Below, piece by piece: positions 26,055 through 38,256 of a stretch of 64,000 bases of DNA. The position numbers and the translations under genes are program-made. Numbering within the stretch: the first letter of the stretch is position 1; each line of letters starts with the position of its first letter. The notes under the pieces were generated by a model. That model made no database searches. It was given only the letters and a program-made list of their open reading frames with translations, and was not told the DNA's origin. The stretch is taken from positions 49,800,001 through 49,864,000 of the forward strand of contig CP141127.1 in NCBI GenBank assembly GCA_035236585.1, read 5' to 3'. Source of the DNA: Warburgia ugandensis (taxonomy: Eukaryota; Streptophyta; Magnoliopsida; Canellales; Canellaceae).

Positions 26055-26215
26055 TATCTACTTGTTTCATAATCATTAACAATCCATTGATAAATCAATT
26101 ATTAACATGTTTCATAATCATTAGCGATCCATTTATAAATCAATTATTAACATGTTTCATAATTATCAATATCTACATGTTTCATAATTATAAGTAATCC
26201 ATTGATTTATCGAAC
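26055..26215. repeat. 45-bp tandem repeat inside L3
   Basis: The word TGTTTCATAAT recurs at 26063, 26108 and 26153 (period 45), with a shortened copy at 26178. The units share ATTAACATG and ATCCATTTATAAATC cores. Confidence 0.8.
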
Positions 26216-27074
26216 ATCTTTAATTATTATTTATTATCTAAATAAACTAATCCAATTCCGTGAATCATACTCTGCATAACAATTCTACCCATTCATATAC
26301 CTATATGAAACTACACCCTCAATCATATACATATAGCATACGTACACATATATGGAAATTGTTAAAAGACATACAAAATTATGAATATAATCAATATCCT
26401 CTAATTTACATTCTCATACTATACTGGGTTTCAGAATCATACCCCTCATCATGTGGGGTTCATAATCATGCAGCCTCTGGTGGTATATCAATATAATCCT
26501 CATGCCTCTCATTATACGGGGTCCACAATCCTCCAGCCATTGCTGGGAAAACAATATAAGGCATATCATTTGCCACATCATATAAGGCATCTCATAATGC
26601 CATCATATAAGCACCATAGTGCATCAAATATAAGGACTACTATGCATGCAATCTGATCCGTACAGTGTGTCTAGATAACTACTTTCCTACTCCATGGATA
26701 CCAAATGTGGAAAATCATCTATGTCATGTATATATGGGGAGGTAGACCGTCATAGTGATGGCCTTCCCATAATTGCCCCACTCAACCTTTTGCCTCTCTT
26801 TGGGCATGGTATCATCATATATCACATTTTAAAGAGTGGGTGGCCAAACCCTCATAACCCCACTAGCATTGCATAGCTAGGCATACACTTGTATAAAACA
26901 AAACTCTTAGGCCTCCATGCCTAGATGTAAAGTAATCATAATAAAAAGTGATTTGTTGCTCATGTATTTCATAACAAGAATAATATCCTCACTTATTTAG
27001 TGATAATCCACCAAGGATGTAGCTTAACAAACTCATAAGCATGAATTTTAAACATGCAATGCTTCTGCTTAACA

Positions 27075-27094
27075 TTTTTTTTTTTTTTTTTTTT
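27075..27094. repeat. Poly(T) tract
   Basis: Uninterrupted run of 20 T inside L3. Confidence 0.9.
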
Positions 27095-28752
27095 ATCATT
27101 ACAATTCTAAGCATATCCAATATCAATTATATCATTTCAATATCATAATATTCATAATCATAAATAAGACCAAGTTTAGAACATGCATCTTATTATTAGA
27201 CATGCTTTCTTAAAATATTGTAATGACTTGGGTTTTCTCATGCATTTTTAAATGCAATATCTAATTTCCTAAGGCGGGATGCATCCCTATTTGAAAACCA
27301 TTTTATAAAAACCATGCAATGCAGCAGAAAATCTTTAGTTTTAAACTCATTTTGAAAACCCCGAGTGTCATTTGCTTTCACAACAACCAAAGTAATTTTT
27401 GAAAAACTTTAGAAGCCATAAATGTTTTTCCCCAGGTCTTTCCAGTCACAGCACACAGCCCAACTATAAATTAATACAAATACATGTCCAAAGGGTTGAG
27501 AGTTTACTTACATGTATAACTGTCTCCTTTTTAATTCACTTGCTCATAGCACTAATATCTCCTGAGGCATCATCTATTTGTGAGTGGAACTATCCTTTTT
27601 AATTCTTTATATACTATACTCAGTAGGAGTCTATCACTACTATTTTTATAATGCATGAGATGTTTTAAAATCATATGCTCTTTCAAAACATGTGCATGTC
27701 TGAATACTCAAGTTCAATATCGATATTAAAATCCATTGTCAAACTGAAATACTAACGACTTAAAGGATCACATAATCCAAAATCGAAAGTATCATATACA
27801 TATATATCATAACATTATGATATGCATAAGATGCTTCATTGAATCCAACTCATGGATATCTAGTATGGTATGGTCGACCAACCTCATATCATGCCATATG
27901 CAATGCAAATAAGTCCACAAAACCATAGGGTCCAACTATGCCCACGACCTCGCCGCCGTGTGGTCCCCGGGTACCTGAGGACACAGCGTCATAGCCTCCA
28001 CAGGGCATATGACACATCGACCCAGTTCCATGACACCAGTGGTAGCCCCCTGTACCACATGCAGTCGACGTAGGGACATGCCCTTTTTGGGCGTGGTACC
28101 CATCCACCTAATAGTGGTAGAGGCTAGAGGCCAACCCAAACCTCTCGGCATAGCGCCCACGAGCTTATTAACTCAAATCATAAACAGATCAAACAAGCAA
28201 AAACAATCATAGTTCTTTTAAAAGAATCTAGTAGCGATAGAGCACCTACCTGGCTAGGTCGCGCTAACCCCTTTGTCCTCGTACGCTCTTGAACATGGTT
28301 TGGGGAATCAAGGTTAGATTGGCCTATCTTTTATGGGTTTTAGAGTGGTTGGTCTTATTACTTAGGCATTAGGGGTCCATCCCTATGCCTATGGGTGTCC
28401 TAAGGTCCTAATTGGGCCTTGGTTTCCTTAGTTTTCCAAAGGTCTAGCGGCCATGCGCCACCATCCTATTCTAAGGTTCATGCCTACCTTTGATTGAGCC
28501 TTGATTAGGGATTTTATAGTTTAGGTATGTCCGCGTCATCGACACAGACACAACGGCTTTTGCGATGCCTCAATCGGAGCTCTAGATCTCAAGTTATAAG
28601 CGTTTTAGTGTCACACGTACATAAGGGCCTTAAGAGTGAAAAGGCGGAATGTTAGCGTGCTGCGCGTCAGTGGCATGCGCCTGCCTTTTCTTAAGGAACG
28701 GAAAAATCCCAGTTTGCTAGCGCACTGCGCGTCTATGGAATGCACCTCAGTG

Positions 28753-28772
28753 GGCGCGTCTATAGACGCGCC
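28753..28772. other. 20-bp perfect palindrome, CpG-rich
   Basis: GGCGCGTCTATAGACGCGCC is its own reverse complement. It lies just after two imperfect copies of a GCGTGCTGCGCGTC / GCGCACTGCGCGTC word, upstream of the L4 TATA box in plus coordinates, which places it downstream of the box in transcription. Confidence 0.85.
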
Positions 28773-29169
28773 GGGTTTTCTGCCCATTTTTCCCTTTTGC
28801 GGGAGCTTCCTCAAACACGCTCGTTTGGTTCTCTTAGACGCGGTCGACGCATCTCGTCCCGGTGGGACATTCTGGTCGTTTGGGGGACCGGGGCATCCTC
28901 AGGATACCCTGGTTCGACCCTGTCGAACCAGTGCAGCCCAGGGATCGTCCCTGGGTCCTTGGTGACTCTTTAGGGCTTTATTTTGCATGATTTTTCATGC
29001 AAAAACTTAGGGAAATTGATCCTAGGACTACTGTGAAGACGGGTTTTGAGGGATCTTGGGCATACCTGGCTCGTTGCTAGGTTTTTCTCCTCATTTCCCC
29101 TCTAGGTTGTTTCTCCAAAATGAGTTTTCTTCAAGCTTTTGGGCTGCCATTAGAGGCGCCCAAGAGCTC

Positions 29170-29177
29170 TATTTATA
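29170..29177 (-). promoter_or_regulatory. TATA box of LTR L4
   Basis: Minus-strand TATAAATA inside the self-complementary context GAGCTCTATTTATAGAGCT. Confidence 0.6.
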
Positions 29178-30856
29178 GAGCTATAAGAGGGTTCTAGAGG
29201 GGGCTCTCACCGCCCTTGAATGGCAGTGGAGAAACCTCTAGAATGGTGGTGATTTCTCCTCTAATCACCACCGTTCTAGAACCCTCTAGGAGGTTGAAGA
29301 TGAAGGGTGCCCGTATCAAAACGGGCCCCTGTGTTTTGCATGCTAAATTCGTTTTTTGTAAAAATTACATTTTTGCCCCTGAACTTCAAAGGGCCATAAC
29401 TTGCTCATTTTAACTCCATTTTGGGTGATTTTGGTCTTGTTGGATTCCTTTTTCCGAGGCACACCTAATGGTACCATTTTCAGGATCAAATTTATGGTTT
29501 CAGTCAAGGTGAATAGTGAAATGACTAAAATGCCCTTATCTTCAAAAACTGAACTTTTTATTGCTAACTTGGGATTTTGATATTACAAAATTGGAGTCAT
29601 TACAAATATCCACCTACCTCATGTGATGCATTCATCGAATTCCACTAGCTTTAATCACCCTCTTCTCCATGATCGACCCTGTGCGCTTCAATCTATACAA
29701 CGCGTAAAAATTCTTTTCTTACTACATTCATATACATATAGATATTTAGATTTAATTATGATCAATGATCTCATCCTACGTCCTTGGTATTTGATTATAA
29801 GCTTAGCGTCATGATCATATAGTTGAGGCCCCTATTTCTCATTCTATTCAGTTCCTTTCAAGTCTAATTAATCAATTCTCAACCCTGGATCAAGACTCTT
29901 CCTATAATTTTCCTTGATTAGGACCATCAACTCTAATCGAAGATCCAATGGTTGCTCAAGGTTCTAATCAATCTTTGGTAGTCATAATTTTTTTGAAATT
30001 ATAAGCCTTTTGATCATAATTATAAGAATCCGATGAAATCTAAAGCTCGGGTCATAAATATTGGATCTTTACATAAGATCAAAACTCATGTGAGTTGATT
30101 AAGGCTTCTGTCGATATCTATCCTTAGATTAGGGTTGAGATCGACAGTTGGATTTATGTGAACCTCAAAGTTTAGTGCTTTCCATTAGATTACATAGCCA
30201 GATTTAACTAATTTAAGGGTGCACATTGGTTGATAGACCAATTTCAGCTTTGGATTGATGATCAGAACTCATCTGTGGGGTTTGATCATCGATTTGACAT
30301 CAATAAGTCACTATTTAAATAGTAACATATTAGATAGCCGAGGTTTCTTAATAGGTTTTCATCCAAAGTAAACCATTCTAGTCACATCTTAGGTAATTCA
30401 GGGTCATAGGATTCATCCATGGTGTCTGATCATCGATCAGACATTGCAAAATTACTATGTGAACAGTACCCGATTAGACGATGTAGATTGTCTGTCAGTT
30501 TCTAGCTTAGATCGATGATCTCGGTCAAATTCAGTTACCTATTCCTAGGTTTGGATTAAGACAAGGACGGTTAGATCATCCTTAAATCTAGATCTAGCAT
30601 AAAATCCAATGGATTTAACAAAATACATGAAATAAAAGATAGGGTTTCATAGATCTTACCTTTAGAGCGTATTTCCATGCTTCCTCCACCCTTGGATGAG
30701 CCAGATTGACATTGATTTTAAGTGAACCGTCCCCGATCTAGTCGCATAGTAGAGTCCTCTTCAATCGATGGCTTAGATCATCCCAGATCTGTCCAAAACC
30801 ATGGGGTTTTGGTTCTTTTAGGCCAGTCATAGAAGATGACTGGCTTGGATCATTGA

Positions 30857-31084
30857 TGTCACAACCCCGTCGGGCCCACAGCAGTGATATTGTCCCGTGC
30901 GCACGCGCACGGGTTTTGCTCTTCCCCCGCGTCCAGGGGAAAACCGGTCACTGCTGTTAAGGGAGGCATTCCCCCCTTATAACTCAGGCCCATCACCCCC
31001 CCTAGCCGATGTGGGACTAACTCTCCTGCGTCCCGCCCTCAGACCATCTTGGGTCCCCTCACAAGGCCAACCCTCAGGCCATCT
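30857..31084 (-). mobile_element. GC-rich LTR fragment with GATGTGGGAC motif
   Basis: The plus strand begins TGTCACAACCCCGTCGGG and carries GCCGATGTGGGACTAACTC (minus strand AGTCCCACATCGGC). It is related to 2937-3163. In many plant gypsy elements such an LTR end is followed by the tRNA-iMet primer site, but no primer site is present here. The right boundary is where Athila-like leader sequence begins. The open frame at 30897-31097 is a shadow of this fragment. Confidence 0.55.
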
Positions 31085-31841
31085 TGGAAAGTGTTAATTT
31101 GGAAAAGTTTTAATCTTAGAATTTTTACATTTTTAGGGTTTTGCATTAGTTTATTGTTTTAATTGCATTCTTAGGGCATGTTTACTACTTTAAGGTAATG
31201 TATATGTTGATTGAACTGCCATGGAGTGTGAAAATTAATTAGTGAGGGCACCCAACCCCACAAGATCAAGGGTTGATTTCATCACCACTCCTTAGCCCGC
31301 CTAAGATAATCATCACAAGCGTGCAACTCTATCTTTTAAATTAATCCAAAATCAATTAGAAGAGACCTATCGGGCTATCTCATGCTTATAGGATCCTCCT
31401 ACTAAGATGCGATCTATTGTCACTACAGTGGCTTTTGAGCACTGTGTTTATAGAGGGTGTCTTAAAATCCAAGTGATTTTTCCATGCTTTCTTTTGACAT
31501 TTGTTGAGGTCTAAACACTTCCTTACATGAGGATTGTATTAACTACCTTGCGTAGAAGTCAAATCTGAAAGAGAGGAGGCATGCTTGATTAGTCTAAATT
31601 AAAAACATTCTCCCCACACAAATTCAAGAAAGTCAGAATATTGGTTATTATCCTAAGGATTGTTTGACTGTACCTTTTGTTTGTGCATCATGTAGAGTTA
31701 GAGTCAACATTTAGGTTAGGACATTTTAGATTAGGCTAGTTTATGCTAAGGTGTGGATCTCAGAACCCAGAGTTAGTACCTTTAGACCTAGAGATTCAAC
31801 ACATCTATTGACAAGGGGAAAGAAACCTAACTCCTATCCTC

Positions 31842-32551
31842 ATGGCTAAACCACCAGTAGTGACTAAGCACAAAATAATTAGAGACTTATATGCCCCTCT
31901 ACAACTTAATACCCCATCCTACATAGCTTTACCTCCCCCAAATGCTGACCACTTTGAGTTAAAGCTGGGAGTCATTCAATTACTCCCTACATTTTATGGT
32001 CAAGACTGAGAAGACCCCTACCTACATATCAAGGACTTCCTTGATATTTGTGCCTCATTTAGGTTCTAAAACTTCTCAGATGATTCTATTAAGCTTAGGC
32101 TCTTCCCATTTTCACTTAAGGACAAACCCAAGTCATGGCTAAATTCCTTTGAGGTAGGTTCCATACATACATGGGACCAATTGTCTAAGAAGGTTTTGAA
32201 CAAGTTCTTCCCTATTCACAAAACAAATGCCCTTCGTCATGAAATTATCAATTTCCAACAAAGGGATGATGAATAATGTTATGAATGTTGGCAATGGTGG
32301 AATGAACTGCTGCAAAAATGCCCTCATCATGGATTGAGAAATGGCTGCAAGTTCATTACTTTTATGAGGCATTGAAGCTTCAAAATAGACAAATGATAGA
32401 TGTAGGGAGTGGAGGGACCCTCATGTTAAAGGATGAAAGTGAGGTATGGGAATTCTTTCAAATAGTGGCAATAATTCTCAACAATGGGATTAATCAAATA
32501 GAAGAGAAAGAATTAACCAGACCACTAAGAAAGGAGATCTCTATGAGATAG
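31842..32551 (+). pseudogene. gag: Athila-like gag, broken (plus copy)
   Basis: Capsid gene of an Athila-lineage element. The ATG at 31842 starts MAKPPVVTKHK, followed by the conserved LYAPLQLNTPS, HFELKLGVIQLLPTF and EDPYLHIKDFLDICASF words. In-frame stops interrupt it: TGA in 'QD-stop-EDPY' (about 32008) and TAA after FRF (about 32066). Further stops and a frameshift follow near 32276-32340 before the segment FYEALKLQNRQMIDVGSGGTLML. It closes at SMR-stop (32551), where family members normally continue in another frame with KGG-YE. The zinc-knuckle part, present in the minus copy at 54924-54965, is deleted between 32551 and 32580. The two stops and the terminal frameshift are shared with the minus copy. 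Confidence 0.85.
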
Positions 32552-32569
32552 GGGTGCATAATAATCTAT

Positions 32570-33810
32570 CCCAGATGGGCTAGGCATCCCAATTTTTCTT
32601 GGTCAAAGAATAATCACCAAGGGGGACCACCAGTGAACCCCCTACCCAAAATTTTCCTCCTAAGCCTATAGTTCCTCTACAACCACCTAGCTTCTAACAA
32701 TCTCAGCAACCAAAGAAACCATCTTTAGAGGATAGAATTGGGAGCATGATAGCAAAATAGAATGAAGAAACAAAAAGGGCTCTAAATGTCAATTCCCAAG
32801 CCCTATCCAAACTAGACATGCAGGTAAGCCAATTGTCAGCTGAACTACATAACATGGTAAAGGGTAAGTTCCCTAGTCAACCCATCCCTAACCCTAGAGG
32901 TCAATTTGAGATAGGGTCAAGTTCTTAAAGCCTTGACCATCATGAGCATGCCAAGTCCATAATGACCCTGAGGAGCTGTTGTCAAATTGATGACAAAGAA
33001 GGTCAAGCTAAGGAAAATGCAAAGGAGAAAGAGGCAACCACAACACATAAGAAAGAGATTCGATAGATATCTCCTACTCCTAAGCCTACAGTGGAGGCAC
33101 CCTATGTGCCTAAAGCCCCATTCCCTCAATTATTGAACAATGCTAAGAAAGGAACAAATTTTAATGAGACAATGGAAGTGTTTAAACGTGTACAAATCAA
33201 TATTCCATTACTCAATGCTATAAAGGATATTCCTTCTTATGTCAAACTTCTTAAAGAGCTCTGTGCTACAAAGAGAGAGCTTAATGTGCAAATCACCAAG
33301 CAGGTGAGCTCTTATATTATAAGAGATCATGTCATAAATAGGACATTACTTAACTTAGGGGCTAGTGTGGACATATTTTATCTATGAGCAGCTAGGGCTT
33401 AGTGAGCTTAAGCCAACCAACACCACATTGAAATTAGTTGATAAACCAGTTAAGATTCCTCATGGTATGGTTGAGGATGTATTAATATAGGTGGACCAGT
33501 TTTATTTCCCTATGATTTCATTATATTGGATGCCTAGCTTGTAGTAGACCTTGTAATTATATCCCAGTGACTCTTGGATGTCCATTCTTAGTGATGTCCA
33601 ATGCAATCATAAATTGTAGAAATGGTGTATCACAATTATCCTTTGGCAATATGAAAGTTGAGCTCAATGTCTTCAATGCCAACCATAAAAAATCATATCT
33701 TGATGGCTCTTACAACATGATTGAAGATTTAATTCCACAAGTTCTACCACCATTATCCACCTTTGATCCACTAGAGGCTTGTCTTACACATTGTAACTTC
33801 AATTATTAAT
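32570..33810 (+). pseudogene. Athila-like gag end and protease remnant (plus copy)
   Basis: It begins with PRWARHPNFSWSKNN, equivalent to 54780-54840 of the minus copy. It continues through the linker with EAPYVPKAPFPQLL (33091) and reaches the retropepsin site. Where the minus copy reads LLDLGASVN, this copy reads LLNLGASVD: codon 33352-33354 is AAC, so the catalytic Asp has become Asn. A second piece (33567-33809) holds CPFLVMSNAIINCRNGV and FGNMKVELNVFNA, matching the protease C-terminal part. Frameshifts separate the pieces. The homology ends at about 33810 and no RT follows. Confidence 0.8.
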
Positions 33811-35508
33811 GTCTTGCTAAAGATGTTAAACTTAACTGTTACTTGGAGGCAACCTACGGTTTTAGAGTCTACATCACTCAATTTCCATATAAATCCTATT
33901 TTTTTCAAACATTGAGGACAATGTTTCATTTAGTTTAGGGGGTGTGGATGCATATAGGGATTTTGAATATTTTTTAGTTTTCTTGATTCTTTTGAAGAAA
34001 ATAAGTTTTTAAGGTAGAGTTCCCTTACTATGATGAGAACTAAATGTTCATAATTTATTAATTCCATAGTTTTCACCTCTTAATGGAAATGCATATGATT
34101 AGTTTTGCATATCATTCATGTGTTGAAGCATTTTTTGAAAGTTAATTCTCATAAGCTATTTACACATAGCTCATAGTCAAGATTAATAGAGAGGTATGAC
34201 TTAGAGACCCTGAGGAAAGTTAGTAGAGACCTATAACCCAGTGAGATTTTGAGATTATCTTCTTTTAAAAAGTTATGAGTAATTCCATAATTTCCTCAAT
34301 ATACATAACTTAGTATGATCATGTTATCCTTGTTTTAGTTAAACTCCAAGAATAAATAGGAGTAATGGCTTTATTTCTAGAAAATTTATTGAATCTGATA
34401 GGCTTTAGGAAACTTAGGAAATGATATAGGCCATCCTTGCTCATCACAAAGATATAAAGCCTACCCAGTGTGTCATACCACTTGTGAGCCCCTTTGAGCC
34501 TTTTCTTTCTTAACCCCATTTACATTAACCATAACAAGCCAATAACATAAATATCCATTACCCATTGTCAAAATGAATAGAGTTAGTATAAAAAGTTCAA
34601 AAATGGGACAAAAAGTCAAAGAAATGAGAAAAATTAGCTATCTTTCTTCCAAAGAAGCCAAAGGAAAAGGAGAAAAATGAAAAAAAAATAAAAATAAAAT
34701 AGAAAGATAAAAATATGAAAGAGATATTCACTTCAAGTACAACCTAAAAGAAAAGTTGTCCTAATAAAAATTCATTAAAGATCTCTACTCAATTTTGAAC
34801 CTTTGAAATCCTTATACCCTTCTTTTTTGAACCAATCCTAAGCTTATGTTTTGTCTTAGTTAAAGGCCTATTGATCTTAGGTGGAACATGGCCTTAAAGA
34901 GGAAATAAAAAGAAGGAATTAAGGTAAAAGATCCCTAATATTCTTGGTGATAGCATCCACTCTGATGGATCACTTTCCTTTGACTCGTGAGCATTTAAAA
35001 GGATTTATGTGAACCATTAACTTATTGGATTTAGTCATAATGAGAGAAATATATTTAACCCTTATCTGAGAGTTTCATTTTTGAGAGTGTACATGTGAGG
35101 ATTTGAGGTCAAAACATATTTTCAGTGGAATTTAAGCATATCTGGTTAAAATTTGAGATTTATGTGTCTGTACAATGCATATACCCCCTAGGAAATAACT
35201 AAAATAAAACATCTTTCATGTGTATGATTTGTAAAATTGTCAAATCTTCTCCATTAAGTTGTGAAAAACTAATAGAATGCTAATGAATGACAATTCTTTG
35301 GGATAAAATAGGGACCTCAACCTTATTGAATTTTGTGGGTATATTCATAGCAAACCCTCACAAGGAATAACTCGTCCACTAGGGGTTCAAGGGCTTGTTG
35401 CATATGCTAAATGCAATCGTAAGTACCTACGAAAATGCCACCTTGTATCAATTTTTGAAAAATGATTTTTCACATTTTTTTCTTGGGAGTAGCAAAATGC
35501 TAGTTGTG
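33811..35508 (+). other. Athila-like 3' untranslated region
   Basis: No coding domain is visible. Near its start is ATTGAGGACAATGTTTC followed by TTTAGGGGGTGTGG (about 33912-33953), a word order common downstream of pol in Athila/Tat elements. At the far end, CTTGGGAGTAGCAAAATGC (about 35482) may be the decayed polypurine tract region before the LTR. The rest is AT-rich without recognised structure. Confidence 0.5.
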
Positions 35509-38256
35509 TGATAAGTGTTTAATTTTGCATAATAACCACCCAATTAGTACCCATGTGTTACAACTTATATTGTTAAATTAGGACTTTTAGACCAAAATTC
35601 ATAACACATGCATTTTTGACCTGCTAAAGCAAAAGTTGGTTATTTTGTAGATCCAAAAGCTAATACAAGGTAAGTGTATGATTAATCAAGTTTTCTAGGA
35701 TTTAATAAAGATTTTTCACTTTTTGTAGTAAGTAAGATGTTGATCTAGTGGTCGAGATCAATTGGTATGAAATTGAGGATCAAGATTAAAAGATCGAGTA
35801 AAAACCTCAAATTTATCAATTCAATGAAAACCAAAGGCCAAGATCATCTTATAGACTAGAAATTGATAAGATTAAATTAGCTAAAGATGGACAAAGTGGG
35901 CCCATGAAGTAAGCCATGTATTTCCACCACCTTTGCATGGAAGGCACCTTAGCCATATAAGCCATGAAAGAAGGTGGCAAGCTAAGGAATTCAATCCAAA
36001 TCATACAAGCCATTCATGCCAAGGTTGAAGCCAATAAAACAAGCCAAGGAAGCCTCCTAAGATAGCCATGAAGCTTAGCCAATGATGCTTTAAAATTAAG
36101 CCATCTAAGCCATCAAGCTAAGTTAAATGGAAGGTTAGGATTGGAGGAGATTCAAGAGAATTAACCATGAGATTTTAAGAGATATTTTGAAGATAATTAA
36201 GGAAAATATTATTAGGATAAGTTGGAATATGACCAATAGGATTTTGATGTTTTTCCCACTTTTTTCATCTTTTTATCACTTTTCACCTCATCACTAAAGA
36301 CTACCACGAGTTTGACTTTCTATTCAAGAGTCCTATCATTCCATAACACTTCCACTATCCTAAACGTCCTTCCTAACCATCTAACCAATCCCCACTTCCT
36401 AGAAAACAACTTAGCCAATCAGTTTTCCCCATATCATCCCACTTTCTTTCTAAAAGAAAAGACGCCTATATCCTTTTCAAAATTAGAAACTAGCCAGCCC
36501 GTACTTCTTATCTCTCTCTCTTATGTTATGTTTATGACATCATCTTGCTAATTTATCTTTCACCTAACCTTCCTCATTCAATACCTTATCCCTAGGGACA
36601 CTTTTCTTATGTTTTCTCCCCTTCCTAAGTTAGGAAACCTTTCATCTACATATAGCCCCATAATCTATACGAATTTTCTAAGTAGAGATGAGTGACATAC
36701 CTTGAAATCATGCTTTCCTTTGGTTTCATTTGCTGCTGGACTTTGGAATACTTTTTATGATTTTCTTCCTTTGGTCTTCTTGGTATTCTCTTGCTTATTT
36801 TCCCTCCAATTCAGGTTAGTAACTTAGATGTTTTACTTTTGTTCCATTGCTTTAAGTTTTCATTGTTTTGGTCCTTAGAATTCATGCTACTTTCTAGCCC
36901 TTAATCTCTTTCTTCTCCACTCCATTCTATAAAATTTTCTTTATTATTCCATCAAGATTCAAGTTATTTATTCTCTGGTAGTGACAACCAAGGGAAGAGC
37001 TAGCTTAAATATTAGATTTCCCCACTTGAATTACATATTTTCTACCCTCTTTTTCTCTTAATTTGTAGTTTATTTTCCTTTAGTTCACCCACTAGGCCTT
37101 TGTTTTTCTCAAATTCCTTTTTGGGTTTTCTTTGGATGAAATTGTACTTTAGAGTGTGAGAATTAGTTTAGAATTTTCTTGTTTTTAGATAGGATTTTAG
37201 GGTTTAGAAAAGTGAACAAATTTTTGGAATTTTGTACAGTTTTATGCTCATAAATATGATGTAAATTGATATGATTCAATAGAGTTCTTTGGTAATTCTT
37301 ATTATGGATTTCTTATTTCATCAAAGTACTTAAGATCTAAGTTTTTTTCTTGCATAAAATTTGTGGTTTCAGTAGCTCTCTAATGCAAGATTTATTGATT
37401 GTTTTTAAGTATTGAAATCTATAAATTGGTTTTTCCTTAACTTTGTGCTTTAATTTCAGCCATCAAAACATGTTATTTTCTTGAATCCTAAGATACCTAT
37501 TTAGATTTTCATGTTGTTTATTAGATCCAATAGTTAGTTCGCATAGTAACTCATTGTAGGTGCATTAGATTTTACCATCTTTAGGGCTCTAGAACCAAGC
37601 ACAAAGTCCATAAACCATGCACAATGGTCTAAATCCCATTCCTTTTAAATTCATGGTTAATTTAGTTTTATAAGTAGTTAATTTTTTGCATCTTATTTTA
37701 GATTTAGAAAGTTTTAATTTTGAATTTTAGAAAGTTCCATCTTTAGGAAGTTTTAGGATTTAAGAAGTGAATATCTCTTTGGTTGTAGTTTTCATTCACA
37801 TGCATGTTTCTAATTTGTTATTAAAGTTAGTTATCTCTCATTATTCATTTGTTTTTTATTTTTGTATTAGAAAGTTTCCTAAATTGGTTTTAGAAAGTTC
37901 TAACTTTAGAAAGTTTCTAATTCTAGTTTAGGAAAGCATTAATTTAGGAAATTTTTAATTTTAGAAAGTGCATGTTTTAGGAAAAATTTTCGTTTTGCAT
38001 GTTTCTTATTTTTTTCTTAGTTTCCATTTCTCATTTTTTTAGTTTCCATTTCTTATTTTTACTTATTTTATAATTTCATATTTTAATTTCCATTCTTAAT
38101 TTGGTAAAAAAAATCACTTGAATTTTGGCTAGGTTAAATTGTTTAAAGTAGAAACTACTAACATCACAATAATTCACTCCTCGTGGGATCGACCTCGCTT
38201 ACGTGAGAATACTACATTAATTCATGCACTTGCGAGTTTTAATTAAAACAAGAACA
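35509..38256 (+). mobile_element. Probable 3' LTR of the plus Athila-like element
   Basis: The proposed start is TGATAAGTGTTTAATTTTG at 35509, just after a purine-rich word. The end is near 38250-38256, where satellite resumes. The terminal part holds GTGGGATCGACC and AATACTACATT (38183-38215), the sense-strand equivalent of the LTR end at 57039-57102. The start is inferred only from word order and could be wrong. Inside are a cluster of AAGCCA words (35890-36120), a pyrimidine-rich stretch (36300-36650) and a TTTAGAAAGTT-rich stretch (37680-37990). No genes are seen. Confidence 0.5.
37680..37990. repeat. Irregular TTTAGAAAGTT repeats
   Basis: About ten diverged copies of the words TTTAGAAAGTT and TTTAGGAAG are spread through this AT-rich part of the LTR. 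Spacing is irregular, so this is low-order repetition and not a satellite. Confidence 0.55.

Larger units (their letters stand above)
27219..29604 (-). mobile_element. Solo LTR L4, 2386 bp, GC-richer, perfect duplication
   Basis: The plus strand begins TGTAATGACTTGGG and ends ATTGGAGTCATTACA. AATAT flanks both sides (27214-27218 and 29605-29609). A minus-strand TATAAATA box lies about 430 bp inside the 5' end. Unlike its neighbours it has kept many CpG sites (27930-28270 and 28540-28980), including a 20-bp palindrome at 28753-28772. This fits a younger insertion that has had less time for methyl-C decay. There is no coding sequence. It is nested in L3. Confidence 0.92.
25492..30856 (-). mobile_element. 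Long gypsy LTR L3, 5' end lost, carries L4
   Basis: The plus strand begins TGTGACACCCTGGGG, directly after satellite. The left part (25492-27218) and right part (29610-30856) are continuous once L4 and its duplication are removed, giving about 2970 bp. It shares the hairpin, the GTACAGTG / GCCACCCGCTC-type mid-LTR words and the GATCATCC-rich 5' half with L0 and L2. The expected 5' terminus (plus strand '..GTTACA' followed by satellite) is absent, because a different LTR fragment starts at 30857. The open frames seen here do not resemble proteins. Confidence 0.8.
31085..38256 (+). mobile_element. Athila-like retrotransposon, plus strand, 5' truncated and decayed
   Basis: From 31085 to 33810 this copy aligns with the reverse complement of 53500-56545 in the minus-strand Athila-like element (leader, gag, start of pol). 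It lacks a 5' LTR and primer site, and lacks RT, RNase H and integrase. After the protease remnant comes the 3' untranslated part with GAGGACAATGTTTCATTTAG and a G-run (33912-33945), then a probable 3' LTR at 35509-38256. Satellite resumes at 38257, about 40 bases earlier in the monomer than where it stopped at 25491. The whole 25492-38256 block is therefore not a single clean insertion. Confidence 0.75.

Noticed and set aside
28009-28965. GC-rich open frames of 60-110 codons
   Set aside because: They lie inside solo LTR L4, overlap on both strands, and show no protein family motifs. They result from local GC content.
25492-38256. The whole block as one clean retrotransposon insertion into satellite
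   Set aside because: No duplication links the two ends, the satellite resumes about 40 bases earlier in the monomer than it stopped, and three unrelated truncated elements lie inside.
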